Shown piece after piece: positions 33,985 through 42,114 of a stretch of 64,000 nt of DNA. Each line of letters opens with the position of its first letter. Positions within the stretch are counted from its first letter, which is position 1. Made by a program: the position numbers and the translations under genes. Origin of the DNA: Kitasatospora papulosa (GTDB taxonomy: Bacteria; Actinomycetota; Actinomycetes; Streptomycetales; Streptomycetaceae); NCBI RefSeq assembly GCF_000717245.1, contig NZ_JNYQ01000004.1, forward strand, positions 1,116,001 to 1,180,000, in the 5' to 3' direction. A model generated the notes under the pieces. That model saw nothing but the letters and a program-made list of their open reading frames with translations, made no database searches and had not been told where the DNA came from.

Positions 33985-35172
33985 ATGCAGCGCATCCACA
34001 TCGTCGGCGGCGGCCTCGCCGGACTGACCGCCGCCATCACCGCCGCCGAATCCCGGGCACAGGTCACCCTCCACGAGGCCCACCACACGCTCGGCGGACG
34101 CGCCAGGACCTCGGACGGCCCCTACCTCACCAACGAAGGACCGCACGCCCTCTACCGCCGCGGCCCCCACTGGGCCTGGCTCGAACGGCGCGGGCTCCTC
34201 GGCCCCTTCGCCTCCGTACCGCCCATCGAAGGCGCCCGCTTCCTCTTCCACCGCGACGGCGCACTGCGCAGGACCCCGCCCCTCGCCCTGCTGCGCCTCA
34301 CCCGCCGCAGCCCCCACCGCGCGCCCGTCGACACCGACTTCCACAGCTGGGCCACCACCCAGGTGGGCGAGGAGGGCGCCCGCGCGGCGGCCCACTACAT
34401 GGGCGTCGCCCTCTTCCACCACGACCCCGGTTCGCTCTCCGCCGCCTTCGTCCAGGAACGGCTGCGCCGTGCCACCGCCCTGCCCCCGGAGGCCCGCTAC
34501 CCGGTCGGCGGCTGGGCGCGGCTCGTCGACCGGATGGCGGCCCGGGCCTGGGACCTCGGCGTACGCATCCGGACCGACGCACGCGTCGGCCCCCAGGAGC
34601 TGGCGGAACTCCGGCGCGGCGGCCCCGTGATCGTCGCCACCCATCTGGAGTCCGCCCGCACCCTCCTGGAGGACCCCACCCTGACCTGGGACAGCGGCCG
34701 GACCGCCCTGCTCGACCTGGCCCTGCGGACCCGGCGCGGCGACCCGTTCATCGTCTCCGACCTCGACGCCCCCGGCTGGATCGAACGGTTCACCGCCCAG
34801 GACCCCACACTCGCCCCGCCCGGCGAACAGCTCCTCCAGGCCCAGATCCCCCTCGCCCCCGGCACCCCGCGCGCCGACGCCCTGCGCCGCGCCGAGGACC
34901 TCCTCGACCTCGGCTTCCCCGGCTGGCGCGACCGCACCACCTGGCGCCGGGAAGCACTCGCGTCCGGCCGCACCGGAGCGGTCGACGGACCGGGCACGAC
35001 GTGGCGGGACCGGCCCGCCGTCGACCGCGGCGACGGAATCCTGCTCGCGGGCGACCAGGTCGCCGCCCCGGGACTCCTCAGCGAGGTCGCGTTCAACAGC
35101 GGGATGGAGGCGGCGCTCCTGGCCCTCGACCACCTGGGCGGAGCGCAGCGCGCCGGGTCCCGCACCGCCTGA
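33985..35172 (+). CDS. FAD/NAD(P)-binding oxidoreductase (amine oxidase / desaturase-like)
   Basis: A 395-residue flavoprotein starting at ATG 33985 with GAGGAG upstream. The N-terminal dinucleotide-binding motif is HIVGGGLAGLTAAITAAESR, followed by EAHHTLGGRARTSDGPYL, typical of phytoene-desaturase/amine-oxidase-like enzymes, and near the C-terminus DGILLAGDQVAAPGLLSEVA, the FAD-ribityl motif. The substrate is unknown. It stands alone between a pentapeptide-repeat gene and a GNAT gene; it is convergent with the GNAT gene. It is not a carotenoid cluster here. Confidence 0.85.
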   Translation: MQRIHIVGGGLAGLTAAITAAESRAQVTLHEAHHTLGGRARTSDGPYLTNEGPHALYRRGPHWAWLERRGLLGPFASVPPIEGARFLFHRDGALRRTPPLALLRLTRRSPHRAPVDTDFHSWATTQVGEEGARAAAHYMGVALFHHDPGSLSAAFVQERLRRATALPPEARYPVGGWARLVDRMAARAWDLGVRIRTDARVGPQELAELRRGGPVIVATHLESARTLLEDPTLTWDSGRTALLDLALRTRRGDPFIVSDLDAPGWIERFTAQDPTLAPPGEQLLQAQIPLAPGTPRADALRRAEDLLDLGFPGWRDRTTWRREALASGRTGAVDGPGTTWRDRPAVDRGDGILLAGDQVAAPGLLSEVAFNSGMEAALLALDHLGGAQRAGSRTA

Positions 35173-35235
35173 GCCCTCCGCCCCCGGGCACCCTGGAAGC
35201 GGCTCGCGCCACCCCCGGCTCAGGCGGCCCCGCGC

Positions 35236-35712
35236 TCAGGCCGCCCCGAGCTCCGCGAGCGCCCCGTCCGTCAGCCGGTACACCGTCCACTCGTCCTGCG
35301 GACGCGCGCCCAGCGCCTCGTAGAACGCGATGGACGGGGCGTTCCAGTCCAGCACCGACCACTCCAGACGCCCGTAACCACGCTCCACGCAGATCCGCGC
35401 AAGCTCCGTCAGCAGCGCCTTCCCGTAACCGCCACCACGCCTCTCCGGGCGTACGTAGAGGTCCTCCAGATACACGCCGTGGACCCCGCGCCACGTCGAG
35501 AAGTTGAGGAACCAGAGCGCGAAGCCGACCACGTCGCCGTCGTCGTCCGACACCGCGACATGGGCGTACGCGGCGGGCCGCTCGCCGAACAGCGCCTCGC
35601 GCAACTGCTCCTCGGTGGCGTTCGCCTCGTCGAGCGCCTTCTCGTAGTCCGCGAGCTCACGGACCATGGCGTGGATGGCGGGGACGTCTTCGGAAGTGGC
35701 TGCACGAATCAT
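35236..35712 (-). CDS. GNAT family N-acetyltransferase (diamine-acetyltransferase-like)
   Basis: A 158-residue GNAT protein. It starts MIRAATSEDVPAIHAMVREL and has the acetyl-CoA loop motif VYLEDLYVRPERRGGGYGKA, with Q/R-x-x-G-x-G/A pattern, and the beta-5 strand VERGYGRLEWSVLDWNAPSI. The FLNFSTWRGVHGVYLED stretch resembles spermidine/diamine acetyltransferases (SAT1-like). It has no ribosome-binding site but TAGGCT ends six bases before the ATG, which points to a leaderless transcript. Substrate not proven. Confidence 0.9.
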   Translation of the reverse strand: MIRAATSEDVPAIHAMVRELADYEKALDEANATEEQLREALFGERPAAYAHVAVSDDDGDVVGFALWFLNFSTWRGVHGVYLEDLYVRPERRGGGYGKALLTELARICVERGYGRLEWSVLDWNAPSIAFYEALGARPQDEWTVYRLTDGALAELGAA

Positions 35713-35718
35713 GGGGGC

Positions 35719-35724
35719 AGCCTA
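35719..35724 (-). promoter_or_regulatory. -10 element TAGGCT for a leaderless GNAT gene
   Basis: On the minus strand TAGGCT is six bases before the ATG at 35712, in a 27-base gap after the upstream gene stop (35740). Confidence 0.5.
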
Positions 35725-35739
35725 AGGGCCGTTCCGTGC

Positions 35740-36651
35740 CTACCGGTCCCGCCCCAGCAACCGCCGGGCGATCTCCGCGTGGTCCGCCGGAAGCCGGGTC
35801 CCCCCGCCCCGGATCCACAGCCCGTTCTGCAGCACCCTCCCCAGCGTCCACGCCCGCGCACGCTCCCGGTCCAGCCCCAGCGCCCCCGACAGCAGGTCGA
35901 ACCTCCACCGCACCTCGGACGCCTCGAACCTGTTGTCCAGCGCCGGAAACAGCTCGAACCCCGGATCCCCGCCCAGCGGCTTGGGATCGAGCACGACCCA
36001 CTCCCCCGCCCGGCCGTCCTCCGCACGTCCGGCCAGGATGTTGTCGTAGTGGAGGTCCCAGTGCAGCAGCCGGTCACCCGGCTCCCCGGCCACCTCCCGC
36101 ACCGCGGCCGCGCAGTCCATGAGCAACCGCCGCTCGCCCTCGTCGGCCAGTCTCGCGGCCGCACCGGGCGCCTCCTCCAGCATCCGGACGGCCTCGTCCC
36201 CGAGCGTCCGCATCCCCGCCGGAGCCGGCACCCGGACCAGCCGGGCCAGTGACTCCGCGAGCACCCGCACCGCCGCCCGCGCATCCGCGACCCCGGTCAA
36301 CGGACGCCGCTCGTCCAGCCGTTCCAGCAGCATCACCCCGGTCGCCGGATCATGGTCCAGCAGACCCACCACCCCCGCACCGGCCTCGCCCCAGACCCGC
36401 AGCGCGACCGGCTCCCCCACCGTCTCCTCGTCCACCAACTGCAGCTTCAACGCCGCCCGTCGGCCGTCCGCCGCCCGCAGCACGGGAAGCACCAGCGCAC
36501 ACATCCCGCTCATCGCGGCCCCGTCGGGCCGCAGCCCCCACTCCTCCAGGTACCTCCCCGCGAGAGCGGGCAGCGCGTCGGCGAACTCCCGCCCCACCGC
36601 ACCGCTGTGCGTCCTCAGATTCACGACCAGGTCACCCGGAACGTCGATCAC
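35740..36651 (-). CDS. Aminoglycoside phosphotransferase-like kinase
   Basis: A 303-residue kinase starting with GTG at 36651 (MIDVPGDLVVNLRTHSGAVG). The APH-fold catalytic loop is RLLHWDLHYDNILAGRAEDG with the H-x-D-x-x-x-x-N residues and the metal-binding DPKP follows in WVVLDPKPLGGDPGFELFP. It resembles the APH(6)/StrB type, but no antibiotic target is implied; many such proteins phosphorylate unknown metabolites. The GTG lies six bases after TAGGCT with no ribosome-binding site. It is divergent from the FAD oxidoreductase. Confidence 0.88.
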   Translation of the reverse strand: MIDVPGDLVVNLRTHSGAVGREFADALPALAGRYLEEWGLRPDGAAMSGMCALVLPVLRAADGRRAALKLQLVDEETVGEPVALRVWGEAGAGVVGLLDHDPATGVMLLERLDERRPLTGVADARAAVRVLAESLARLVRVPAPAGMRTLGDEAVRMLEEAPGAAARLADEGERRLLMDCAAAVREVAGEPGDRLLHWDLHYDNILAGRAEDGRAGEWVVLDPKPLGGDPGFELFPALDNRFEASEVRWRFDLLSGALGLDRERARAWTLGRVLQNGLWIRGGGTRLPADHAEIARRLLGRDR

Positions 36652-36657
36652 AGCGCG

Positions 36658-36663
36658 AGCCTA
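36658..36663 (-). promoter_or_regulatory. -10 element TAGGCT for a leaderless APH-like gene
   Basis: On the minus strand TAGGCT is six bases before the GTG at 36651. Confidence 0.5.
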
Positions 36664-36714
36664 GAGGTAACGTCCCTCCAGCGACTGGGCTGCACACGGA
36701 CAAGCAGGGGACAC

Positions 36715-38115
36715 ATGAGCACCGTCAGTACCGTCAACGGCGGCATTTCGTTCTGGTACGCGAACAAGGGCACCCCCACCCCACGCGAGCCCCTGCCCGG
36801 TGACACCTCAGCCGACGTCTGCATCGTCGGCGGCGGCTACACGGGACTCTGGACGGCTTACTACCTCAAGAAGGCCGTCCCCTTCCTCAACATCACCGTC
36901 CTGGAAGCCAAGTTCTGCGGCTACGGCGCCTCCGGCCGCAACGGCGGCTGGCTCTACAACGGCATAGCGGGCCGCGACCGCTACGCGAAGCTGCACGGCC
37001 ACGACGCGGCGGTCCGCCTGCAGAAGGCCATGAACGACACGGTCGGCGAGGTCATACGCGTCGCGGACGAGGAGAACATCGACGCCGACATCCACCACGG
37101 CGGCGTCCTCGAGATCGCCCACACCCCCGCCCAGCTCGCCCGGCTCAAGGACTTCCACTCCGTGGAGATCGCGTTCGGCGAGACCGACCGCGTCCTGCGC
37201 GGAGCCCGCGAGACCGCCGAACGCATCCGCGTCTCCGGCGCCGTCGGTTCCATCTGGACCCCGCACGGCGCACGCCTGCACCCCGCGAAGCTGGTCACCG
37301 GCCTCGCCGCCGCCGTGGAGGCCCTCGGCGTCACGATCCACGAGTCCACCCCCGTCACCGAGATCAAGCCCAAGCACGCCGTCACCCCGTACGGAACCGT
37401 CCGCGCCCCCTACGTGCTGCGCTGCACCGAAGGCTTCACCGCGGGACTCAAGGGCCACAAGCGCACCTGGCTCCCCATGAACTCCTCCATGATCGTCACC
37501 GAGCCGCTGCCCGCCGCCCTCTGGGACACCATCGGCTGGGACGGCCGCGAAACCCTCGGCGACATGGCCCACGCCTACGTGTACGCCCAGCGCACCGCCG
37601 ACGACCGCATCGCCCTCGGCGGCCGCGGAGTCCCCTACCGCTACGCCTCCGCGACCGACAACGACGGCCGGACCCAGCCCGCCACCGTCGAGGCCCTGCG
37701 CGACCTGCTCGTCCGCTTCTTCCCCACCACCGCGGGCACCCGCATCGACCACGCCTGGTCCGGCGTCCTCGGCGTCCCCCGCGACTGGTGCGCCACCGTC
37801 ACCCTGGACCGCAGCACCGGCCTCGGCTGGGCCGGCGGCTACGTGGGCTCCGGCGTCGCCACCGCCAACCTCGCCGCCCGCACCCTGCGCGACCTCATCC
37901 AGCAGGACTCCGGCCAGGCCGGCCCCACCGAGTTCACCACCCTCCCCTGGGTGAACCACAAGGTCCGCCGCTGGGAACCCGAACCCCTCCGCTGGCTCGG
38001 CGTCCACGCCCTCTACGCCGCCTACCGCACCGCCGACCGCCGCGAAGCCGCCTCCTCCTCCCTCGCCACGGATCCCCTCGCGAAGGCGGCGGACCGCATC
38101 TCCGGACGCCACTGA
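36715..38115 (+). CDS. FAD-dependent oxidoreductase (DadA / glycine-oxidase family)
   Basis: A 466-residue D-amino-acid-dehydrogenase/sarcosine-oxidase-like flavoenzyme. ATG 36715 follows CAGGGG. The Rossmann motif is ADVCIVGGGYTGLWTAYYLK and the FAD-binding ASGRNGGWLYNG follows, a hallmark of DAO-family proteins with R-N-G-G-W. The C-terminal AGGYVGSGVATANLAARTLR binds the flavin ring. Amine or amino-acid substrates are likely. It is divergent from the APH-like kinase. Downstream of its stop comes a low-complexity gene-free region of about 330 bases. Confidence 0.88.
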   Translation: MSTVSTVNGGISFWYANKGTPTPREPLPGDTSADVCIVGGGYTGLWTAYYLKKAVPFLNITVLEAKFCGYGASGRNGGWLYNGIAGRDRYAKLHGHDAAVRLQKAMNDTVGEVIRVADEENIDADIHHGGVLEIAHTPAQLARLKDFHSVEIAFGETDRVLRGARETAERIRVSGAVGSIWTPHGARLHPAKLVTGLAAAVEALGVTIHESTPVTEIKPKHAVTPYGTVRAPYVLRCTEGFTAGLKGHKRTWLPMNSSMIVTEPLPAALWDTIGWDGRETLGDMAHAYVYAQRTADDRIALGGRGVPYRYASATDNDGRTQPATVEALRDLLVRFFPTTAGTRIDHAWSGVLGVPRDWCATVTLDRSTGLGWAGGYVGSGVATANLAARTLRDLIQQDSGQAGPTEFTTLPWVNHKVRRWEPEPLRWLGVHALYAAYRTADRREAASSSLATDPLAKAADRISGRH

Positions 38116-38452
38116 CCGGGCCGGCCACCGGCCCGGCTCCCGCCGCCCCGGGCACCGTCGGCCCACATCCCACCGACCCGGGCACCGCCGGCCCGGGTCG
38201 GCCACCGGCCGCGGCGTCGCAGGCCCGGGCCGGCCACCCCTGTGCGCCGCCGGAGACCCGTCCTAGGCCGATCAGGAGAAAGCCCGGCTCCGAACGGGTG
38301 ACGGCACGTATCCCCGTCCTCGCGCACCACCGCATCCGCCATTGACTGAGGGCCCATCACCACGGCGTCCCCTCACGGGCGCCTCCACGCGACCTCGAAG
38401 CCCGCCTGCCGCCCTCCGCGGCCGACACGGGCCGTGAGAAGGGACCACCTCC
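38116..38452. other. Gene-free region with short GC-rich repeats
   Basis: No gene visible. Its first half contains degenerate copies of ggccggccaccggcc and cccgggcaccg (38120-38240), with palindromic character, possibly transcriptional terminator material for the upstream FAD gene. The second half should carry the promoter of the TNT-domain gene. Confidence 0.5.
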
Positions 38453-39139
38453 ATGCGGGTGCTGCGAAACATCGCATCGGGCGCCATCGCCTCGCTGCTC
38501 CTCCTCGTCGGGCTGACACCCGCGGCCGCCCACGCCGACCCCGGCGACCATGGCCGCCCCGCGACCCACTGCCCGACGGACGCCCGTACACGCGGGACCA
38601 ACGGAGCACCCACCACACCCCTGGAGGAGTACTACCTCGACGACTGGCGGCTCGGTCCACAGGTCCTGCCGAGGACCGGCGCCATCGGGGCGATGCTGCG
38701 TGACTACCACCGCACCGGCCCGACCTCCGCGTACTGGTTCCTCGGCTGCTACTGGCAGACCAACCCGACCAGCGGCGAGTCCGGCTGGTGGTACCCGGAC
38801 CACGACGGCTTCGTACTCGACCGCGCGGGCAACCCGGTGAAGAAGAACCTGACGCTCCGCGTGGGACAGCTGGTCGACCTCTTCGGCAGCGGACGCGGCA
38901 ACTTCCTCGCCCCCGCAGGGACCCCGTACGCCAAGCGCGCCATCCCGCCGAGCAACCTCGTCACCTACACGACCGACTACCCGAACAGCTACCACCTGTA
39001 CCGGGTCACGGAGGCGTTCACCGTCGAGGCCGGCCGCATCCGCCCCTGGTTCGGGCAGCCCGGTCTGGGGATCCAGTACAAGACGGACCAGCGGGTCTCG
39101 GAACTGGTCAACGCCGAGAAACTCGAAGCCCTGAACTGA
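38453..39139 (+). CDS. Secreted TNT-domain protein (NAD+ glycohydrolase-type toxin fold)
   Basis: A 228-residue protein. A signal peptide (ASGAIASLLLLVGLTPAAAH) ends near AHA. The domain from about residue 110 to the end matches the TNT fold of M. tuberculosis CpnT: WYPDHDGFVLD, then LRVGQLVDLFGSGRGNFLAP, AGTPYAKRAIPPSNL, YHLYRV (the active-site His position) and PWFGQPGLGIQYKT, with the Gln required for NAD hydrolysis. Where the family usually has an Arg in D-R-F-G, this protein has Leu (VDLFGSG). Related secreted NADases also occur in fungi. A small gene follows 68 bases downstream after a strong hairpin and may be its immunity protein. Confidence 0.85.
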   Translation: MRVLRNIASGAIASLLLLVGLTPAAAHADPGDHGRPATHCPTDARTRGTNGAPTTPLEEYYLDDWRLGPQVLPRTGAIGAMLRDYHRTGPTSAYWFLGCYWQTNPTSGESGWWYPDHDGFVLDRAGNPVKKNLTLRVGQLVDLFGSGRGNFLAPAGTPYAKRAIPPSNLVTYTTDYPNSYHLYRVTEAFTVEAGRIRPWFGQPGLGIQYKTDQRVSELVNAEKLEALN

Positions 39140-39154
39140 TCACGACCGCACTCC

Positions 39155-39189
39155 CCTGGGCGGGCCCGGCACGACCGGGCCCGCCCAGG
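39155..39189 (+). terminator. Strong hairpin between the TNT gene and the following small gene
   Basis: Perfect 15-base arms (39155-39169 and 39175-39189) with a 5-base loop lie 16 bases after the TNT stop and 18 bases before the next ATG. It could terminate most transcripts and uncouple the two genes. Confidence 0.85.
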
Positions 39190-39207
39190 CGCATGCAAGG
39201 GGAACCG

Positions 39208-39573
39208 ATGAACAGGACCGAGCTCACCGAACGGCTCCGCCGCGAGGAGGTACCGGACGCGCTCTACGAGATCCCGGGAGTCCACGGCGTCCCCGTACAG
39301 CTGGACGCTTACTACGTCCTGCGCCCGGAAGGCGACACGTGGCCGGTCCTGCTGCGCCAGCGGGGCCAGGAGGAAGTCATCGCCCGCTTCGCAACCGAGG
39401 CGGAGGCCTGCGACTACCTGTACGACACCCTCACGGACGTCCCCCCACCCGCCCCCGGCGGCGCGGCCCGCATCGAACGCCTCCTGGCCGACGCCGACGA
39501 GATCCAGCGCCAGGCGGAGGAGGACTTCGAACGCGCCCCGGACCGGGAGGACGGCGGGACTGGGGGTGTCTGA
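39208..39573 (+). CDS. Small acidic protein downstream of TNT gene (possible immunity protein)
   Basis: A 121-residue protein from ATG 39208 with AAGGGGAA upstream. It begins MNRTELTERLRREEVPDALY and has a predicted alpha/beta core (VQLDAYYVLRPEGDTWPVLL, EVIARFATEAEACDYLYDTL) and a charged coiled tail (IERLLADADEIQRQAEEDFE). No signal peptide, so it stays in the cytosol. Its size, acidity and place right after a secreted NADase-type gene suggest an immunity or antitoxin role; that is inference from context. No homologue with known activity comes to mind. Confidence 0.7.
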   Translation: MNRTELTERLRREEVPDALYEIPGVHGVPVQLDAYYVLRPEGDTWPVLLRQRGQEEVIARFATEAEACDYLYDTLTDVPPPAPGGAARIERLLADADEIQRQAEEDFERAPDREDGGTGGV

Positions 39574-39648
39574 ACCGGGACGCCGGGCCCCGACCCGTGT
39601 GGACACCGCGATCGGCTTCGGCACGGGGCAGCGAGGGGCGGCGGCCCT

Positions 39649-41202
39649 CTATGCGACCTCGATGCCGTACTCCCGCAGCAAGGCCCCCAACCCGTCGGGG
39701 TATCCCCTTCCTCCCGACACGAACTCCCAGTCACCGGAACCCCGCAGTCTGAACGAGCCGAGGACCAGCGCCACCTCCCCCGCCCTGCCGTCGGACACCT
39801 CCAGTCGGTCGAGCTCCACGCCCCGGGCATCCCGCAGCCGGATGCAGGCCTGCGTGAAACCCGCGAGATCGCCGGAAGGCTCAGCCTCCGGATCCACAGC
39901 GGCCACGAGCACCACACGGTCGGCCTCAGCGGGAAGCGCGTCGAACGACACACTCAAGGCCGCCCGGTCCTCCGCGAACCCTGGCACAGCCCGCACAGCG
40001 CCGTCGGGAGTCCGCGGATTGTTGAAGAAGACGAAGTGGTCATCACTCAGCACCCGCCCGCCCCGGCACACCAATGCGCACACATCGAGGGCCACGCCGC
40101 CCGACCACGTCATACCCAGCACATTGTGTTCACCGGCGGGTTCGCCCTCGGGCGACGACCGTTGAGCCGGTACCCCGGCCCCGCCAGCACCCGGCAGCCT
40201 CCCCCGCAGCCCACAGCGCCCCAGGAGGTCGACCAGCTCCGTACCCGACACGAGAGTCAGCGGCTTGCCCTCGGCGAAGGTGTACGAGCCGGGGCCGAAG
40301 CCTGACGTCGTCACCAGCACACCCTTGTTGGCCCCAGCTCCCTGGACCGTGCCGTAGAGATCACGCACGGCACTCGGAGGAACCGTGTTCCGGTAGCGCT
40401 TCACCTGGACGATGATCTTGCCGCCGCTGATCGGGTCCGGATCCATGGCCTCGACATCGACACCACCGTCGTTGGAACGCTGCGTGGTCACCGCATGCAT
40501 CCCTCGCGCCCGGAAGAGCTCGGCGACCAGTCCTTCGAACTCGATGGGATCCATCTCCAGCAGATCCGGCTCAGCACCGCCGCCGTGCGACACCGAGCCG
40601 GACTCCAGCTCCGCCGGAATCCTGCCCGGCCGGACGGCCAGGCGCTGATCGGGACGAGCCGACAGCTGTCCTCGCAACGCGCCCGTCAGGCAGTCCACCG
40701 CATTCACCTGTTCCAGGTTCAACCCGCCGAACTCCGTCCGCGAGACCATCGTCGTGCTCAGGCAGACCGACGCCTGGCGCCCAGTCGCCGGATCGATGTC
40801 ATGCACAAAGCCGTTCAGCGCCACCGACTCCACGACCTCGAACTCGTCCGCCGCGAAAACGTCCCGCAACACGAGGAGCACGCATTGAGCCAGCACGTCC
40901 CGGTAGAGGGCCCTTCGCTGGCCCACGGGCCGCGGCGTCTCCTTCTCCGTGTCCGAGCCCACCAGATACCGCACGCTCTTCGACTCGGGAACCACCGTGA
41001 AGCCCGGCAGCTCCCAGTCCAGTACAAGCTGCCGACCCGCCGGATCGAACGCGACGGTCACCTGACGGGGAAACTCCGCCGGCCAGGCCGACGACGAGTA
41101 CAGCGCAGCCGAGAAGTACTCCACCACAGCACCCGCATCACCTCGTCGCAGCGCCACCGCCAGCTCGGAGACCCCCGCGTTGTGCCGCCGGATCTCGCTC
41201 AA
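39649..41202 (-). CDS. Mrr-type restriction endonuclease domain fused to TerD domain (3' part of an amber-split gene)
   Basis: A 517-residue frame that begins directly after an in-frame TAG at 41205-41203, with TTG as first codon. Residues about 1-210 are a helical region ending in LSARPDQRLAVRPGR. The Mrr nuclease core is IEFEGLVAELFRARGM, then DGGVDVEAMDP (catalytic Asp) and IIVQVKRY (Gln-x-Lys), followed by GANKGVLVTTSGFGPGS. A TerD domain covers the last about 175 residues (GGVALDVCALVCRGGRVLSD, DHFVFFNNPRTPDG). TerD-nuclease fusions belong to the proposed Ter-linked stress/DNA-processing systems. As I recall, homologues are one uninterrupted protein joined to the coiled-coil part upstream, so this may be a nonsense-mutated gene. 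Confidence 0.82.
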   Translation of the reverse strand: MSEIRRHNAGVSELAVALRRGDAGAVVEYFSAALYSSSAWPAEFPRQVTVAFDPAGRQLVLDWELPGFTVVPESKSVRYLVGSDTEKETPRPVGQRRALYRDVLAQCVLLVLRDVFAADEFEVVESVALNGFVHDIDPATGRQASVCLSTTMVSRTEFGGLNLEQVNAVDCLTGALRGQLSARPDQRLAVRPGRIPAELESGSVSHGGGAEPDLLEMDPIEFEGLVAELFRARGMHAVTTQRSNDGGVDVEAMDPDPISGGKIIVQVKRYRNTVPPSAVRDLYGTVQGAGANKGVLVTTSGFGPGSYTFAEGKPLTLVSGTELVDLLGRCGLRGRLPGAGGAGVPAQRSSPEGEPAGEHNVLGMTWSGGVALDVCALVCRGGRVLSDDHFVFFNNPRTPDGAVRAVPGFAEDRAALSVSFDALPAEADRVVLVAAVDPEAEPSGDLAGFTQACIRLRDARGVELDRLEVSDGRAGEVALVLGSFRLRGSGDWEFVSGGRGYPDGLGALLREYGIEVA

Positions 41203-41739
41203 CTACCCCTGCGCCCAGTCGTCGTACTGACGCCGATATGCCGCGAGCTGCTGCTGTCGCTGCGCCTCCGCCGCCTGCGCGGCCCGCCAGTCCTGCTGGT
41301 ACCTCGCGTGCGCCTCCTGCTGAGCCTGAGCCCGCCGTCCGGCGGTCCAGCCGCCCTGCACCTGGTACCGGTTAACGGCAGGCATGGGTACGGGACAAGC
41401 CAGTTGCCCAGGAGCGAACGGCTCGATCTCCTCAGCGCGCCCCAGCGACGCCGTCCGGAACGCAGACACCCGGGAGCCGGCCGCCAGCAGACCCTCCAGC
41501 ACACCGACCCGAGCTTCGAGCTCCTCCGTACGGCGTCTCGCGTCCGCCTCACGCCTGCGCCGGTACTCGGCCTGCTGCTCCCGGTGCAGCCTCGCCATGT
41601 CGCGCTCGTGGGCCCGCTGCAACCGCTCCTGCTCGCGTGCTCCCTGAACGGCAGCACGATGCTGCGCTTCGTGCTGGCGCTGAAGCTGCCGCTGGGCCTC
41701 CGCCCACGCACCGACCAGACCGTTGGACCGACGACTCAT
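41203..41739 (-). CDS. Coiled-coil protein: 5' part of the Mrr-TerD gene ended by an in-frame amber codon
   Basis: A 178-residue Gln/Arg/Ala-rich coiled coil starting MSRRSNGLVGAWAEAQRQLQ (residues 15-75 and 130-175 are heptad-like). It ends in RRQYDDWAQG followed by TAG (41205-41203); the same frame continues without a gap into the Mrr-TerD part. In full-length homologues the residue at this position is, to my recollection, a Gln. CAG to TAG is a single C-to-T change. Whether the truncated product, readthrough or re-initiation at the adjacent TTG is functional cannot be told. Confidence 0.75.
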   Translation of the reverse strand: MSRRSNGLVGAWAEAQRQLQRQHEAQHRAAVQGAREQERLQRAHERDMARLHREQQAEYRRRREADARRRTEELEARVGVLEGLLAAGSRVSAFRTASLGRAEEIEPFAPGQLACPVPMPAVNRYQVQGGWTAGRRAQAQQEAHARYQQDWRAAQAAEAQRQQQLAAYRRQYDDWAQG

Positions 41740-41886
41740 CTATCGCTCTCCCCACCCGTCTCCACGCTTCCTGCACATTTCTTACACGCGCGGAAACGTC
41801 CGCGTCCCGGGAGTGGTGGATCTGATCCGATATCGCGGCCCGGGCAACAAAAAACCAGGCCAGCATGATGCTGACCTGGCGTTTCG

Positions 41887-41959
41887 AGCCGCCTGTCGGA
41901 ATCGAACCGACGACCTGGAGCTTACAAGGCAACCGCTCTGCCAACTGAGCTAAGGCGGC
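41887..41959 (-). tRNA. tRNA-Thr (anticodon TGT)
   Basis: A 73-base cloverleaf on the minus strand. Acceptor arms GCCGCCT/AGGCGGC, D-arm GCTC/GAGC and T-arm GTCGG/CCGAC pair perfectly, with TTCGATT in the T-loop. The anticodon loop CTTGTAA gives TGT, so the decoded codon is ACA. The anticodon stem GTTGC/GCTCC has two internal mismatches (T-T and T-C), which is unusual. No CCA is encoded. It lies between the Mrr-TerD gene and the TnpB gene. Confidence 0.85.
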
Positions 41960-42114
41960 ACAGCGCACGCCGAAACCGCGCGCGCAAGCCCTCACTCTAC
42001 ACAGCAGCGCGCGCCGCGATCCACGAAGTTTCGCCACCGCCGTGACCCTCCGACCACCCGTGCGTTAAAAGGACTGACGTGCTGTTCCGTATATCGGACA
42101 GTCGGAGGGCGGGC

